Below are positions 17,658 to 26,087 of a stretch of DNA of 64,000 nucleotides, in pieces. The translations under genes were made by a program, and so were the position numbers. The first letter of the stretch is position 1, and each line of letters starts with the position of its first letter. Under the pieces are notes generated by a model. It had not been told where the DNA came from. It worked only from the letters and a program-made list of their open reading frames with translations, and did not search any database. Origin of the DNA: Amycolatopsis sp. CA-126428 (GTDB taxonomy: Bacteria; Actinomycetota; Actinomycetes; Mycobacteriales; Pseudonocardiaceae); the NCBI RefSeq assembly GCF_002904335.1, contig NZ_PPHF01000087.1:1-64000 (forward strand). Reading direction: 5' to 3'.

Positions 17658-19037
17658 GTGAACAGCGACGGGGGCAGGATGAGCCAGCTCGATCGGGCGG
17701 AACTCGCCCAGCAAGGCGCGCTCCGGGCCGATGGCCTGCGCGCTGCCGGCGTGGAGCTCGTCGCGCTGACCTTCGTGGACAACAGCGGCATCGCGCGGGT
17801 GAAAGCCGTGCCGGTGGACCGGCTGTGGTCGGCGGCGGCGTGGGGCGTCGGCGCGTCGAACTCGTTCGACTTCTTCCTGGCCACCGACGACATCGTGGAC
17901 GGCACGCATTCCCGCGGCCCGGTCGGCGACCTGCGGCTGCACCCGGACCTCGACGCGCTCGTGCCGCTGGCCGCGCAGCCCGGCTGGGCGTGGGCGCCGG
18001 CGTGGCGGTACGACCAGGAAGGCGCGCCGCACCCGCAGGACGCGCGGGCGCTGGCCGCGGCCGCGACGGCCCGGCTCGCGGAGCTGGGCTACAACGCGCG
18101 GACGGCGTTCGAGATCGAGTGGGTCGTCACGGCGGCCGACGCGCCGGACGACCCGCGCTCGGCCACCGCGGGCCCGGCCTACGGCTACGCGCGGCTGTCT
18201 TCGCAGGCGGGCTACCTGCGCAAGCTGGTGTCCACGTTGGCCGCCCAGGGCGTCGCGGTGGAACAGATCCACCCGGAGTACGCGGCCGGGCAGTTCGAGG
18301 TGTCGGTGGCGGCCGGCGACCCGGTGCGCGCCGCGGACGTCGCGGTGCTGACGCGCGAGACCATCCGGACCGTCAGCGAGCAGTACGGGCTGCGGGCGTC
18401 GTTCACGCCGAAGTTCGCCCCGGACGGCGTCGGCAACGGCGGCCACGTCCACCTGAGCCTGTGGGACGGCGACCGCAACCTGTGCGCCGGCGGCGACCGG
18501 CGGTTCGGGCTCACGGAGACGGCGGAGGCGTTCGGCGCCGGGATCCTGTCCCGGCTGCCGGCGCTGCTGGCGATCGGCGCGCCTTCGGTGGTCAGCTACC
18601 TGCGCCTCGAGCCGCACCACTGGGCCGGGGTGTTCCGCGTGTGGGGCCTGGAAAACCGCGAGGCGCCGCTGCGGCTGGTGCAGGGCCCGGCCGGGCAGCG
18701 CGACCGGGCGGCGAACTTCGAGGTCAAGTGCTTCGACCTGACGGCGAACCCGTACCTGGTGGTGGCGGCGCTGATCTTCGCGGGCCTGGCCGGGCTTTCG
18801 GCGGAGGAGTCGTTGCCGGAGCCGGTCGACGTCGACCCCGGAACGCTCCCGTCCTCCGAGCGGCTGCCGACTTCGCTGGCCGACGCGGTGACGGCGTTCG
18901 AAGCGGACTCGGCGTTGACGACGGCGTTCGGCCCCGAGCTGGCGACGACGCTGATGGACATCCGCCGCGGCGAGCTCGACCGGCTCGGCACCCTGCCGCC
19001 GGACGAGCTGTGCGCCGTGATGCGGTACCTACATTGA
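17658..19037 (+). CDS. glutamine synthetase-like gamma-glutamyl ligase
   Basis: Codes for 459 residues from GTG, or 452 from the ATG at 17679; both have purine-rich sites upstream. Glutamine-synthetase fold: metal-binding Glu residues in FEIEWVV and HPEYAAGQFEVS, GNGGHVHLSLW for ATP/His, RVWGLENREAPLR for the ATP phosphates and NFEVKCFDLTANPYL near the end. The short, divergent sequence fits the GlnA3/GlnA4-like or FluG-like ligases that glutamylate amines rather than ammonia. Genomic pairing with a permease and two amidohydrolases supports a catabolic or detoxifying role. The last 9 bases overlap the convergent amidase gene. Confidence 0.85.
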   Translation: MNSDGGRMSQLDRAELAQQGALRADGLRAAGVELVALTFVDNSGIARVKAVPVDRLWSAAAWGVGASNSFDFFLATDDIVDGTHSRGPVGDLRLHPDLDALVPLAAQPGWAWAPAWRYDQEGAPHPQDARALAAAATARLAELGYNARTAFEIEWVVTAADAPDDPRSATAGPAYGYARLSSQAGYLRKLVSTLAAQGVAVEQIHPEYAAGQFEVSVAAGDPVRAADVAVLTRETIRTVSEQYGLRASFTPKFAPDGVGNGGHVHLSLWDGDRNLCAGGDRRFGLTETAEAFGAGILSRLPALLAIGAPSVVSYLRLEPHHWAGVFRVWGLENREAPLRLVQGPAGQRDRAANFEVKCFDLTANPYLVVAALIFAGLAGLSAEESLPEPVDVDPGTLPSSERLPTSLADAVTAFEADSALTTAFGPELATTLMDIRRGELDRLGTLPPDELCAVMRYLH

Positions 19038-19694
19038 CGTGAGCGCCTTGGCGACCTCGCTGCGCAGCTGCGGGAGCTTGGCGTAGAGGCGGTCGCCCGG
19101 GCATTCGGTGTTGTAGAAGTCGCGGTGGCCCTTGATCTCTTCGACCGGGATGCCGTACTGCCGGCAGATGTAGGCGCAGAAGACGACGAGCGAGGCGAAC
19201 TGCGTCTCGGGCGGCTCGACGCTGGTGTAGAGGCCTTCGTTTTCGATGCCGATGGCGTTGGTGTTCTGCCCCGGGCAGTGCGCGCCCTGGATCATCGTGG
19301 TGCGCCCGCGCAGCGCGTCGAGGCTGCCGTGCCGCCCTTCGAGCCGGTACCCGCCGCGGCTGACGGTGAAGTGCTGCCCGGTGTCGGACCAGCCGTTGTT
19401 GTCGATGTGGTCGTGCTGGTCGTCGCGCGCGACCTGGAAGGCGTGCGCGAGGGAGAAGTCGGTGCTGTTGGCGCTGGCGATGTGGTGGATGAGGATCCGG
19501 TTCGCGGGGTGGTCGAGCGTGGTGAGCGCGTCGGCGGGCGGCCGGGCACCCCACTCGGCACAGCTGTAGATCCGCGGGGCGGTGGCGGTGGCGGCCCGGG
19601 CGGCGTTGGGGAGGACCAGGCCGGCGGCCCCGGCGACGGCGAGCCCGGCGGCACCGCGGAGGAAGCTGCGCCGCGGGAGGTGTGCGATGTCCAT
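19029..19694 (-). CDS. Tat-exported N-acetylmuramoyl-L-alanine amidase (PGRP-like)
   Basis: Codes for 221 residues. The N-terminus carries a Tat signal (RRSFLRGAAGLAVAG, cleavage near ARA at residue 34). The amidase-2/PGRP zinc ligands are visible: His in ILIHHIA, His and Cys in KGHRDFYNTECPGD; ENEG lies between them. It would cleave the lactyl bond between muramic acid and the stem peptide outside the cell. It is monocistronic, convergent with the ligase gene by a 9-base overlap. Confidence 0.9.
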   Translation of the reverse strand: MDIAHLPRRSFLRGAAGLAVAGAAGLVLPNAARAATATAPRIYSCAEWGARPPADALTTLDHPANRILIHHIASANSTDFSLAHAFQVARDDQHDHIDNNGWSDTGQHFTVSRGGYRLEGRHGSLDALRGRTTMIQGAHCPGQNTNAIGIENEGLYTSVEPPETQFASLVVFCAYICRQYGIPVEEIKGHRDFYNTECPGDRLYAKLPQLRSEVAKALTSM

Positions 19695-19741
19695 GGGGCG
19701 GACTTTGCCGCTGGGGTGTACAGCTTTCGTACAAACGCGGG

Positions 19742-20314
19742 TCAGGCGAGGCGGATCGTGGCGGTGAAGGGCCGGGTGAGCTCGAGACCCGTCTTGTCGC
19801 TCTTGGCGATGGGTTCGTACTCGCCACCTTGGAGTTCAAAGAAGGTTGCCGTGATGGGCTCGCCGGGCTCGACCAGGAGGTAGTACGGGATCAGCGCCTC
19901 GGCGTAGATGGCCCTCTTGAGCATCCGGTCCTGCACCTTCGTCGACGGCGAGACGATCTCCGCGGCGAGCAGGACATCGCTCGCGAGGTACGCCACGGTG
20001 TCGACTCCAGGGCAGTTGAGGATCACCAGATCGGGGACCAGCAGCCGCTGCGTTCCGAAGCGCACATTCACGCCGGGCAGTAACTCGGTGCCGTCCGGCA
20101 GTGCGGGCACGAGCGCAAGCTGCAATCTCTGCAGGAGCCGCTGGTGCACCGAGGTCGGCGCGGGGCTCACGAAGAGAGCTCCGTCCACGAGTTCGATCCG
20201 CTGCCGTGACGCCTGGTCCTCGGACAAGGCGAGAACCTCGTCGACCGTCCAGCCGTCCGGTCGGGGCGGGATGTGGAACTCGGTGTTCGTCTCGGGCTCA
20301 GCCGGTGCTGCCAT
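19742..20314 (-). CDS. Uma2-family (DUF820) putative nuclease
   Basis: Codes for 190 residues. The core matches the PD-(D/E)XK-like fold of Uma2 proteins: ELVDGALFVSPAP, then VPDLVILN, LAAEIVSPSTKVQDRMLKR and IPYYLLVEP. The catalytic acid residues (Asp in VPDL, Glu in AAEIVSPS) are present. These proteins are abundant in cyanobacteria and actinobacteria; nuclease activity is predicted from fold and their physiological role is unknown. It stands alone with no toxin-antitoxin partner beside it. Confidence 0.85.
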   Translation of the reverse strand: MAAPAEPETNTEFHIPPRPDGWTVDEVLALSEDQASRQRIELVDGALFVSPAPTSVHQRLLQRLQLALVPALPDGTELLPGVNVRFGTQRLLVPDLVILNCPGVDTVAYLASDVLLAAEIVSPSTKVQDRMLKRAIYAEALIPYYLLVEPGEPITATFFELQGGEYEPIAKSDKTGLELTRPFTATIRLA

Positions 20315-20469
20315 CGCGCTTCACCTCCGCTCCCGCGCGTCGCCGTGGGTCTGTTCCAGTGTGACATGTGCGGCCGGTCCCCTCGTTGTGGATCATCACA
20401 CGAGGAGTATGCAGACCGCCACCGACAGTTCTGATCGGGCGATGGGTGTCCCGCGGGCGTGACAGCGTC

Positions 20470-20847
20470 TCAGCCCGCCGACACCATCTCCGGTGCGCCG
20501 CTGTACAGCCGGATCTTGAACCGGATGTGCTCCTGGTGCTCCTGCAATCGCGCGATCTGCGCAGCCACGCGAGCCTCGTGCTCCCGCAGCACGTCGACCC
20601 GCTCCTCGCGCGTGGCCTCGCCCGACCTCAACAGCGAGACGAACCGCAGCATCTCCGCCACCGGCATGCCCGTGTAGCGCAAGCAGCGCAGCAGCTGGAG
20701 GAACTCCACGTCCTGCTCGGTGAAGAACCGCCGGCCGCCGGCGGTGCGGCCTACCTCGTGGAGCAAGCCGATGCGCTCGTAGTACCTGAGCGTGTCGATC
20801 GTGAAACCGGTCTTTTCGGTCACCTGGGCCGGGGTGTAGGACGTCAC
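20470..20847 (-). CDS. MerR-family transcriptional regulator
   Basis: Codes for 125 residues. An N-terminal winged helix with the MerR signature TIDTLRYYERIGLL (residues about 15-28) is followed by a coiled coil (about 80-115) for dimerisation. There is no cysteine cluster, so an organic effector rather than a metal is likely. The GTG start is chosen because a MerR-type operator/promoter lies directly upstream; a longer frame runs back through it. It is downstream of trpA on the same strand but appears to have its own autoregulated promoter. Confidence 0.88.
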   Translation of the reverse strand: MTSYTPAQVTEKTGFTIDTLRYYERIGLLHEVGRTAGGRRFFTEQDVEFLQLLRCLRYTGMPVAEMLRFVSLLRSGEATREERVDVLREHEARVAAQIARLQEHQEHIRFKIRLYSGAPEMVSAG

Positions 20848-20861
20848 CCGCCCAGCCTCGC

Positions 20862-20884
20862 ACCTGGAGCGCACTCCAGGTCAA
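20862..20884 (-). promoter_or_regulatory. MerR-type operator/promoter within the end of trpA
   Basis: ACCTGGAG and CTCCAGGT are perfect inverted 8-mers 4 bases apart (20862-20881); the outer arm overlaps a TTGACC -35 box on the minus strand (20879-20884). A dyad placed inside the spacer is the hallmark of MerR promoters. It overlaps the trpA stop codon and lies 15 bases from the merR GTG start, so it should give autoregulation. Confidence 0.75.
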
Positions 20885-21672
20885 GCGGTGGCGACCGCCC
20901 GGCGTACGCCTTCGGCCAGCTCGGCGGACAGGGCACGCACACCCGAAGCACCCTCGGCCGCCGCCGTGACCAGGGCCGAGCCCACGATCACCGCGTCCGC
21001 GAACGAGGCCACCTGGGCCGCCTGCTCGCCCGATCGCACGCCCAAGCCCACGCCGATCGGAAGCGAAGTGTGCACCCGTGTGCGGCGCACCAGCTCCTCC
21101 GCTCCCGCGCCGACCTGGTCGCGGGCGCCGGTCACGCCCATCACCGCGGTCGCGTAGATGAAGCCCGACGACGCCGCTGCCGTCAAGGCGAGCCGCTCCT
21201 CCGAGGACGAAGGCGCCACCAGGAACGTCCGGTCCAAGCCGTGCGTCTCCGAAGCCGAAAGCCACGCGCCGGCCTCGTCCGGGATCAGGTCCGGCGTGAT
21301 CAGGCCGAGGCCGCCCGCCGAAGCGAGGTCACGCGCGAAGCGGTCCACGCCGTAGCGGTTCACCGGGTTCCAGTACGTCATCACCACCGCGCGGCCGCCC
21401 CGCGAAGACACCGATTCGACCACCTCGAACAGGTGCTTGAGACGGAAGCCGTTGTCCAGCGCGGTCACCGAGGCGGCCTGGATGGTCGGGCCGTCCATCA
21501 CCGGGTCCGAATACGGGACGCCGACCTCGATCAGGTCCGCGCCGCCGTCGACGCAGGCCGCGATCAGGTCCTTCGAGCCGGCCACCGTCGGGAAGCCCGC
21601 CGGGAGGTAGCCGATCAGCGCGGCGCGCCCCTCGGCGCGTGTCGCGGCGAAGAGGTCGTCGAGCCCGCTCAT
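20881..21672 (-). CDS. trpA: tryptophan synthase alpha subunit
   Basis: Codes for 263 residues. Cleaves indole-3-glycerol phosphate to indole, which is channelled to TrpB. Catalytic Glu in LIEVGVPYSDP (near 50) and Asp in the same loop are present; phosphate-binding glycines GVGLGVRSG and the final ADAVIVGSAL strand are intact. ATG overlaps the trpB stop by 4 bases. The stop codon lies inside the promoter of the next gene, a MerR regulator. Confidence 0.97.
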   Translation of the reverse strand: MSGLDDLFAATRAEGRAALIGYLPAGFPTVAGSKDLIAACVDGGADLIEVGVPYSDPVMDGPTIQAASVTALDNGFRLKHLFEVVESVSSRGGRAVVMTYWNPVNRYGVDRFARDLASAGGLGLITPDLIPDEAGAWLSASETHGLDRTFLVAPSSSEERLALTAAASSGFIYATAVMGVTGARDQVGAGAEELVRRTRVHTSLPIGVGLGVRSGEQAAQVASFADAVIVGSALVTAAAEGASGVRALSAELAEGVRRAVATA

Positions 21673-22910
21673 CCGTTCACCAGTCCGAACCACTTGGCCG
21701 CCGTGTCCATGTCCTTGTCGCCGCGGCCCGACAGGTTCACCACGATCAGCCCGTCCGGGCCCAGCTCGCGGCCCAGCACCAGCGCGCCGGCCAGCGCGTG
21801 CGCCGACTCGATCGCGGGGATGATGCCCTCGGTGCGGGACAGCAGCTTGAACGCGTCCATCGCCTCGGCGTCGGTGACCGGCCGGTACTCGGCGCGGCCG
21901 GTGTCCTTGAGCCACGCGTGCTCCGGGCCGACGCCCGGGTAGTCCAGCCCGGCCGAGATCGAGTGCGACTCGACCGTCTGGCCGTCCTCGTCCTGCAGCA
22001 GGTACGTCATCGCGCCGTGCAGGTTGCCCGGGGTGCCCTTGGTCAGGGTGGCGCCGTGGCGGTTGCCCTCGATGCCCTCGCCGCCCGGCTCCAGGCCGAC
22101 CAGCCGCACGGACGGGTCGTCGTAGAAGCCGGAGAAGATGCCGATCGCGTTCGAGCCGCCGCCGACGCAGGCCGCGACGACGTCGGGCAGGCGGCCGGCC
22201 TGCTCGAGGATCTGCTCGCGGGCCTCGGTGCCGATGACGTGGTGGAAGTTGCGCACCATCGTCGGGAACGGCGCCGGCCCGGCGGCCGTGCCGAAGAGGT
22301 AGTGCGTGGTGTCGGCGTTGGTGACCCAGTCGCGCAGCGCCTCGTTGATCGCGTCCTTCAGCGTCCGCGACCCGGTCTTGACCGGGATCACCTCGGCGCC
22401 GAGCAGCCGCATCCGGGCCACGTTCAGCGCCTGGCGCTCGGTGTCGACCTCGCCCATGTAGACGACGCAGTCGAGGTCGAGCAGCGCGCAGGCGGTGGCC
22501 GTCGCGACGCCGTGCTGGCCCGCGCCGGTTTCGGCGATGACGCGCTTCTTGCCCATCCGCTTGGTGAGCAGCGCCTGGCCCAGCACGTTGTTGATCTTGT
22601 GGGAGCCGGTGTGGTTCAGGTCCTCGCGCTTGAGGAACACGCGCGCGCCGCCGGCGTGCTCACCGAAGCGCTTGGCCTCGGTGAGCAGCGACGGGCGGCC
22701 GGCGTAATCGCGCAGCAGGCGGTTGAACTCGTTCAGGAACTCCGGGTCGTGCCGGGCCTTGTCGTACTCGGTGGCGACCTCGTCGACGACGCCGATCAGC
22801 GCCTCCGGCATGAACCGGCCGCCGTACGGGCCGTAATAACCGCGCTCGTCCGGGTCGTGCGTGCCGAACGCCGCCTGAGGCTCTTCGACAACACCGTGCT
22901 CCTGGGTCAC
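21669..22910 (-). CDS. trpB: tryptophan synthase beta subunit
   Basis: Codes for 413 residues. PLP enzyme that joins indole and serine. The Schiff-base Lys lies in HTGSHKINN (near 105), AGQHGVATA follows, and GGGSNAIG near 250 binds the PLP phosphate; EGIIPAIESAHALA near 365 is also family-typical. The GTG start overlaps the trpC stop (GTGA). It pairs with TrpA in the cytosolic alpha2-beta2 complex. Confidence 0.97.
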   Translation of the reverse strand: MTQEHGVVEEPQAAFGTHDPDERGYYGPYGGRFMPEALIGVVDEVATEYDKARHDPEFLNEFNRLLRDYAGRPSLLTEAKRFGEHAGGARVFLKREDLNHTGSHKINNVLGQALLTKRMGKKRVIAETGAGQHGVATATACALLDLDCVVYMGEVDTERQALNVARMRLLGAEVIPVKTGSRTLKDAINEALRDWVTNADTTHYLFGTAAGPAPFPTMVRNFHHVIGTEAREQILEQAGRLPDVVAACVGGGSNAIGIFSGFYDDPSVRLVGLEPGGEGIEGNRHGATLTKGTPGNLHGAMTYLLQDEDGQTVESHSISAGLDYPGVGPEHAWLKDTGRAEYRPVTDAEAMDAFKLLSRTEGIIPAIESAHALAGALVLGRELGPDGLIVVNLSGRGDKDMDTAAKWFGLVNG

Positions 22911-23716
22911 CGCGACGGCCTCGGGCAGGCGGGGTGGGAACCGGCGGTGACCAGCTTGACCAGGGAACCCTTCGGGTCGCCGGAGGCGACGAGCCCCTCG
23001 CCGACCAGCACCGCGTCGGCGCCGTGGCCCGCGTAGGACATCAGGTCGCCCGGCCCGCGGACCCCGGATTCGGCGACCTTGTAGACGTCCATCGGCAGGC
23101 CGGGGGCCAGCCGCGAGAAGACGTCCCGGTCCACCTCGAGGGTGTGCAGGTTGCGCGCGTTGACGCCGATGACCTTGGCGCCCGCCTCGAGGGCCCGGTC
23201 GGCCTCCTCGGCGTTGTGGATCTCCACCAGCGCGGTCATGCCGAGCGATTCGACGCGGTCGAGCAGCGAGACGAGCGCGTTCTGCTCCAGCGCGGCGACG
23301 ATCAGCAGCACCATGTCGGCGCCGTGCAGGCGGGCCTCGTGCACCTGGTACGGGCTGACGACGAAGTCCTTGCGCAGGATGGGGATGTCCACCGCCGCGC
23401 GGACCGCGTCCAGGTCGGCCAGCGAACCGCCGAAGCGGCGCTGCTCGGTGAGCACGCTGATCACGCGCGCCCCGCCGGCTTCGTAGTCCTTCGCCAGCGC
23501 GGCCGGGTCGGGGATGTCGGCCAGGTCGCCCTTCGAGGGGCTGCGCCGCTTGACTTCGGCGATCACGCCGATGCCGGACTCGCGCAGGGCGGCCATCACG
23601 TCGCGCGGCGCCGGGGCGGCGGCCGCGCGGATCTTCAGCTCGTCGAACGGCAGCGCGGATTCCCGCACGGCGAGATCTTCCCGCACGCCGGCGACGATGT
23701 CTTCGAGCACGCTCAC
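22907..23716 (-). CDS. trpC: indole-3-glycerol phosphate synthase
   Basis: Codes for 269 residues. Closes the indole ring of CdRP. Family motifs: EVKRRSPSKG near 52, LRKDFVVSPYQ near 108 (catalytic Lys), LVEIHN near 160 and ESGVRGPGD near 215. The GTG start gives the family start SVLEDIVAGV; it overlaps by 4 bases the stop of an 18-codon ORF. TrpF is not fused to it, so PriA must provide that step. Confidence 0.96.
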   Translation of the reverse strand: MSVLEDIVAGVREDLAVRESALPFDELKIRAAAAPAPRDVMAALRESGIGVIAEVKRRSPSKGDLADIPDPAALAKDYEAGGARVISVLTEQRRFGGSLADLDAVRAAVDIPILRKDFVVSPYQVHEARLHGADMVLLIVAALEQNALVSLLDRVESLGMTALVEIHNAEEADRALEAGAKVIGVNARNLHTLEVDRDVFSRLAPGLPMDVYKVAESGVRGPGDLMSYAGHGADAVLVGEGLVASGDPKGSLVKLVTAGSHPACPRPSR

Positions 23717-23769
23717 CGGGCGCCCCCACCAGGGCACGTGCTCACGGATTCACTCGCAAGGTCGCTCAC
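23713..23769 (-). CDS. 18-codon ORF coupled to trpC
   Basis: A GTG start with a strong Shine-Dalgarno (GGAAGGGGAAGG, 5 bases upstream) opens an 18-residue frame (MSDLASESVSTCPGGGAR) that ends in a TGA overlapping the trpC GTG by 4 bases. trpC itself has no obvious ribosome site, so the short frame may deliver ribosomes to it. It has no Trp codon, so it is not a classical trp attenuator. A TAGCAT -10-like element lies about 25 bases upstream. Conservation is untested. Confidence 0.45.
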   Translation of the reverse strand: MSDLASESVSTCPGGGAR

Positions 23770-23840
23770 AAAAACCTTCCCCTTCCCGCCGAAACGATGC
23801 TAACCCCCGCATCTGGAGCGCTCGGTTCCGGGTGCGTGCG

Positions 23841-24458
23841 TTACTCCGAATGCCTGCCCCGGACGTCCGTCGGATCTTCCCCTTCGGACAGGGCTTCCCA
23901 CAGCTCGGCGTCGGGGTCACGGACCTTTTTCCGGGTGGCCGGGGCCGCGTACTTCGTGCCGAGGCGCGCGGCCCGGCCGGCGCCCTTGACGGCGACCAAC
24001 CCGCCGGCGGCGACGAGAATTCCCCCGAGCACGGCCAGGCCGCGACCGAGCAGCATCTCGGTCACCGGCAGGCCGTCCGCGAAACCGCCGAACCGGACCC
24101 CGGCGACGCCGCTCCAGATCGCCGCGGCCCCGGCGAGCGCCAGCACGACGCCGAGGACGCGCCGCGCCCAGCCGCCGGTGGCCACGACCCCGGCCACGCC
24201 GGCCAGCGCGAGCAGGGCCAGCGGGACCAGTGCGGTCGCCTGCTGCTCGCCGGTTTCGCGGTGGAGCACCGTGCCGCGGACCCCGCCGTCGCGGAACTCG
24301 GCGAACCAGGTCAGCCGTGACGCACCCCACAGCGCGAGCGCGCCCAGCAGGAGCGCGACCACGATCATCCACAGTGGACACCTCGACGCCGTCGCCGCCG
24401 GAGCGGCCGCGTCGGCAGCCGGGGAGGCGGCGCCCGGCGCGTCCGGCGCGTCAGACAT
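23841..24458 (-). CDS. Trp-biosynthesis-associated membrane protein (TIGR02234 type)
   Basis: Codes for 205 residues from the ATG at 24458. Four hydrophobic segments (about residues 28-46, 76-95, 100-122 and 140-162) follow a Pro/Ala-rich N-terminus, and the C-terminus is charged (KYAAPATRKKVRDPDAELWEALSEGEDPT). Length, topology and place between trpE and trpC match the actinobacterial family known only from this context. The start overlaps the trpE stop by 8 bases. Biochemical role unknown; a link to tryptophan or precursor traffic is guesswork. Confidence 0.85.
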   Translation of the reverse strand: MSDAPDAPGAASPAADAAAPAATASRCPLWMIVVALLLGALALWGASRLTWFAEFRDGGVRGTVLHRETGEQQATALVPLALLALAGVAGVVATGGWARRVLGVVLALAGAAAIWSGVAGVRFGGFADGLPVTEMLLGRGLAVLGGILVAAGGLVAVKGAGRAARLGTKYAAPATRKKVRDPDAELWEALSEGEDPTDVRGRHSE

Positions 24459-26019
24459 GAGCGGCGTCCGCGGCCGGGTCGAGCGCACCCGCCGCCACCA
24501 TCGTCTGCGCGGCGGCCACCGCCGAGAGCACGGTCCGGGCCTTGTTCAGCGATTCGGTGTCCTCGTAGTCCGGCACCGAGTCGGCGACCACCCCGCCGCC
24601 GGCCTGAACGTGCGCGATGCCGTCCTTCACCAGGGCCGTGCGGATCGCGATGGCCGTGTCGGCGTCGCCGGCGAAGTCGAGGTAGCCGACGACCCCGCCG
24701 TACAGCGCGCGGCGGACCGGCTCCAGCTCTTCGATCAGCTCCATCGCGCGGACCTTGGGCGCCCCGGACAGCGTCCCGGCCGGGAAACACGCGGTGACCG
24801 CGTCGAACGCCGTCTTGCCGTCGGCCAGCTCACCGGTGACGGTGGACACGATGTGCATCACGTGGCTGTAGCGCTCGATCTGGAAGAAGTCGACGACGCG
24901 CACGGTGCCCGGCTTGCAGACCTTGCCCAGGTCGTTGCGGCCGAGGTCGACGAGCATCAGGTGTTCGGCGCGCTCCTTCTCGTCGGCCAGGAGGTCCTTG
25001 GCCAGCTGGGCGTCTTCTTCGGGGTCGGCGCCGCGCCAGCGGGTGCCGGCGATCGGGTGCGTGGTCGCGCGGCCGTCCCGCACGGTGACCAGGGATTCGG
25101 GGCTGGAGCCGACGATGTCGAAGCCCTCCAGCCGCAGCAGGTACATGTACGGGCTCGGGTTGGACGTCCGGAGCACGCGGTAGATGTCGATCGCGTCGGC
25201 GGCGGTGGGGATCTCGAACCGTTGCGACGGCACGATCTGGAACGCTTCGCCGGCCTTGATCGCCTCGACGGCCTTCTCCACCGCCGCGTGGAAGTCCGCC
25301 TTCGAACGCTTCCGGGTGAATTCCGGCACGGGCCGGTCGAACGCGGCGATGGTGGCGGGCGCGGCCACCTGCAGCTGCTCGGTCATCGCGCTCAGCCGGG
25401 CGACGGCGTCGTCGTAGGCCGCGTCCACGCGCTCGGGCGAGTCGTCCCAGTTGACGGCGTTCGCGATGAGCGTGACCGTGCCTTCGTGGTGGTCGAACGC
25501 GGCCAGGTCGGTGGCCAGGAGCATGGTCAGCTCGGGGATGTCGAGGTCGCGTTCGGCCAGCTCCGGCAGCTTTTCCAGCCAGCGCACGGCGTCGTAGCCG
25601 ATGTAGCCGACCATGCCGCCGGTCAGCGGGGGCAGGCCGGGCAGCGGCTCGGTGTGCAGGGCTTCGATGGTCTTGCGCAGGACTTCCAGGGGGTTGCCAT
25701 CGGAGGGCAGGCCGACCGGCGGGGTGCCGGTCCAGACCGCTTCGCCGTCGCGGACGGTGAGCGCGGCCGGGCTGCGGACCCCGATGAACGACCAGCGGGT
25801 CCAGGACGCGCCGTTCTCGGCGGACTCGAAGAGGAAGGTGCCGGGCCGGTCGGCGGCGAGCTTGCGGTACACCCCGATCGGGGTCTCGCCGTCGGCGAGG
25901 ACCCGGCGCACGACCGGGATCACGCGGCGGCTCTCGGCGAGGACGCGGAAGTCCTCGCGGGACGGGCTGACCGTGCCGGGACCGGCCGAACCGGCGGATG
26001 CGCTGACCATGGACCTCAT
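24451..26019 (-). CDS. trpE: anthranilate synthase component I
   Basis: Codes for 522 residues. Converts chorismate to anthranilate using ammonia supplied by TrpG, which is not in the window. Chorismate-binding domain motifs are intact: FQIVPSQRF, NPSPYMYLL, SSPESLV, HPIAGTRWRG, LVDLGRNDLGKVC and FPAGTLSGAPKVRAMELI. The N-terminal SPSREDF segment is part of the feedback (Trp-binding) site family. Start could be the ATG at 26019 or at 26010. Its promoter region is shared with a divergent tetR gene and holds a 20-bp dyad; no leader peptide or attenuator precedes it. Confidence 0.96.
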   Translation of the reverse strand: MRSMVSASAGSAGPGTVSPSREDFRVLAESRRVIPVVRRVLADGETPIGVYRKLAADRPGTFLFESAENGASWTRWSFIGVRSPAALTVRDGEAVWTGTPPVGLPSDGNPLEVLRKTIEALHTEPLPGLPPLTGGMVGYIGYDAVRWLEKLPELAERDLDIPELTMLLATDLAAFDHHEGTVTLIANAVNWDDSPERVDAAYDDAVARLSAMTEQLQVAAPATIAAFDRPVPEFTRKRSKADFHAAVEKAVEAIKAGEAFQIVPSQRFEIPTAADAIDIYRVLRTSNPSPYMYLLRLEGFDIVGSSPESLVTVRDGRATTHPIAGTRWRGADPEEDAQLAKDLLADEKERAEHLMLVDLGRNDLGKVCKPGTVRVVDFFQIERYSHVMHIVSTVTGELADGKTAFDAVTACFPAGTLSGAPKVRAMELIEELEPVRRALYGGVVGYLDFAGDADTAIAIRTALVKDGIAHVQAGGGVVADSVPDYEDTESLNKARTVLSAVAAAQTMVAAGALDPAADAAHV

Positions 26020-26057
26020 TGTGCCGCCCCGGCGGATCCCGCCCGCGCCGGGCCCGA

Positions 26058-26077
26058 AATTCAATGATTGTTGAATT
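26058..26077. promoter_or_regulatory. TetR-type operator between trpE and tetR
   Basis: AATTCAA, six bases, then TTGAATT form a perfect 20-bp dyad between the divergent trpE and tetR starts. The AT-rich dyad stands out in GC-rich DNA. It is the obvious binding site for the adjacent TetR protein, which would place its own gene and possibly trpE under one control. Confidence 0.65.
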
Positions 26078-26087
26078 CAGTGGGCGC

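Noticed and set aside
20408..20461. 17-codon plus-strand ORF after a GAGGAG
   Set aside because: The ribosome site is only one base from the ATG and the frame has no supporting context between two minus-strand genes.
24451..26057. Trp attenuator or leader peptide before trpE
   Set aside because: Only about 40 bases separate the trpE start from the dyad; no short frame with Trp codons or terminator/antiterminator pair is visible.
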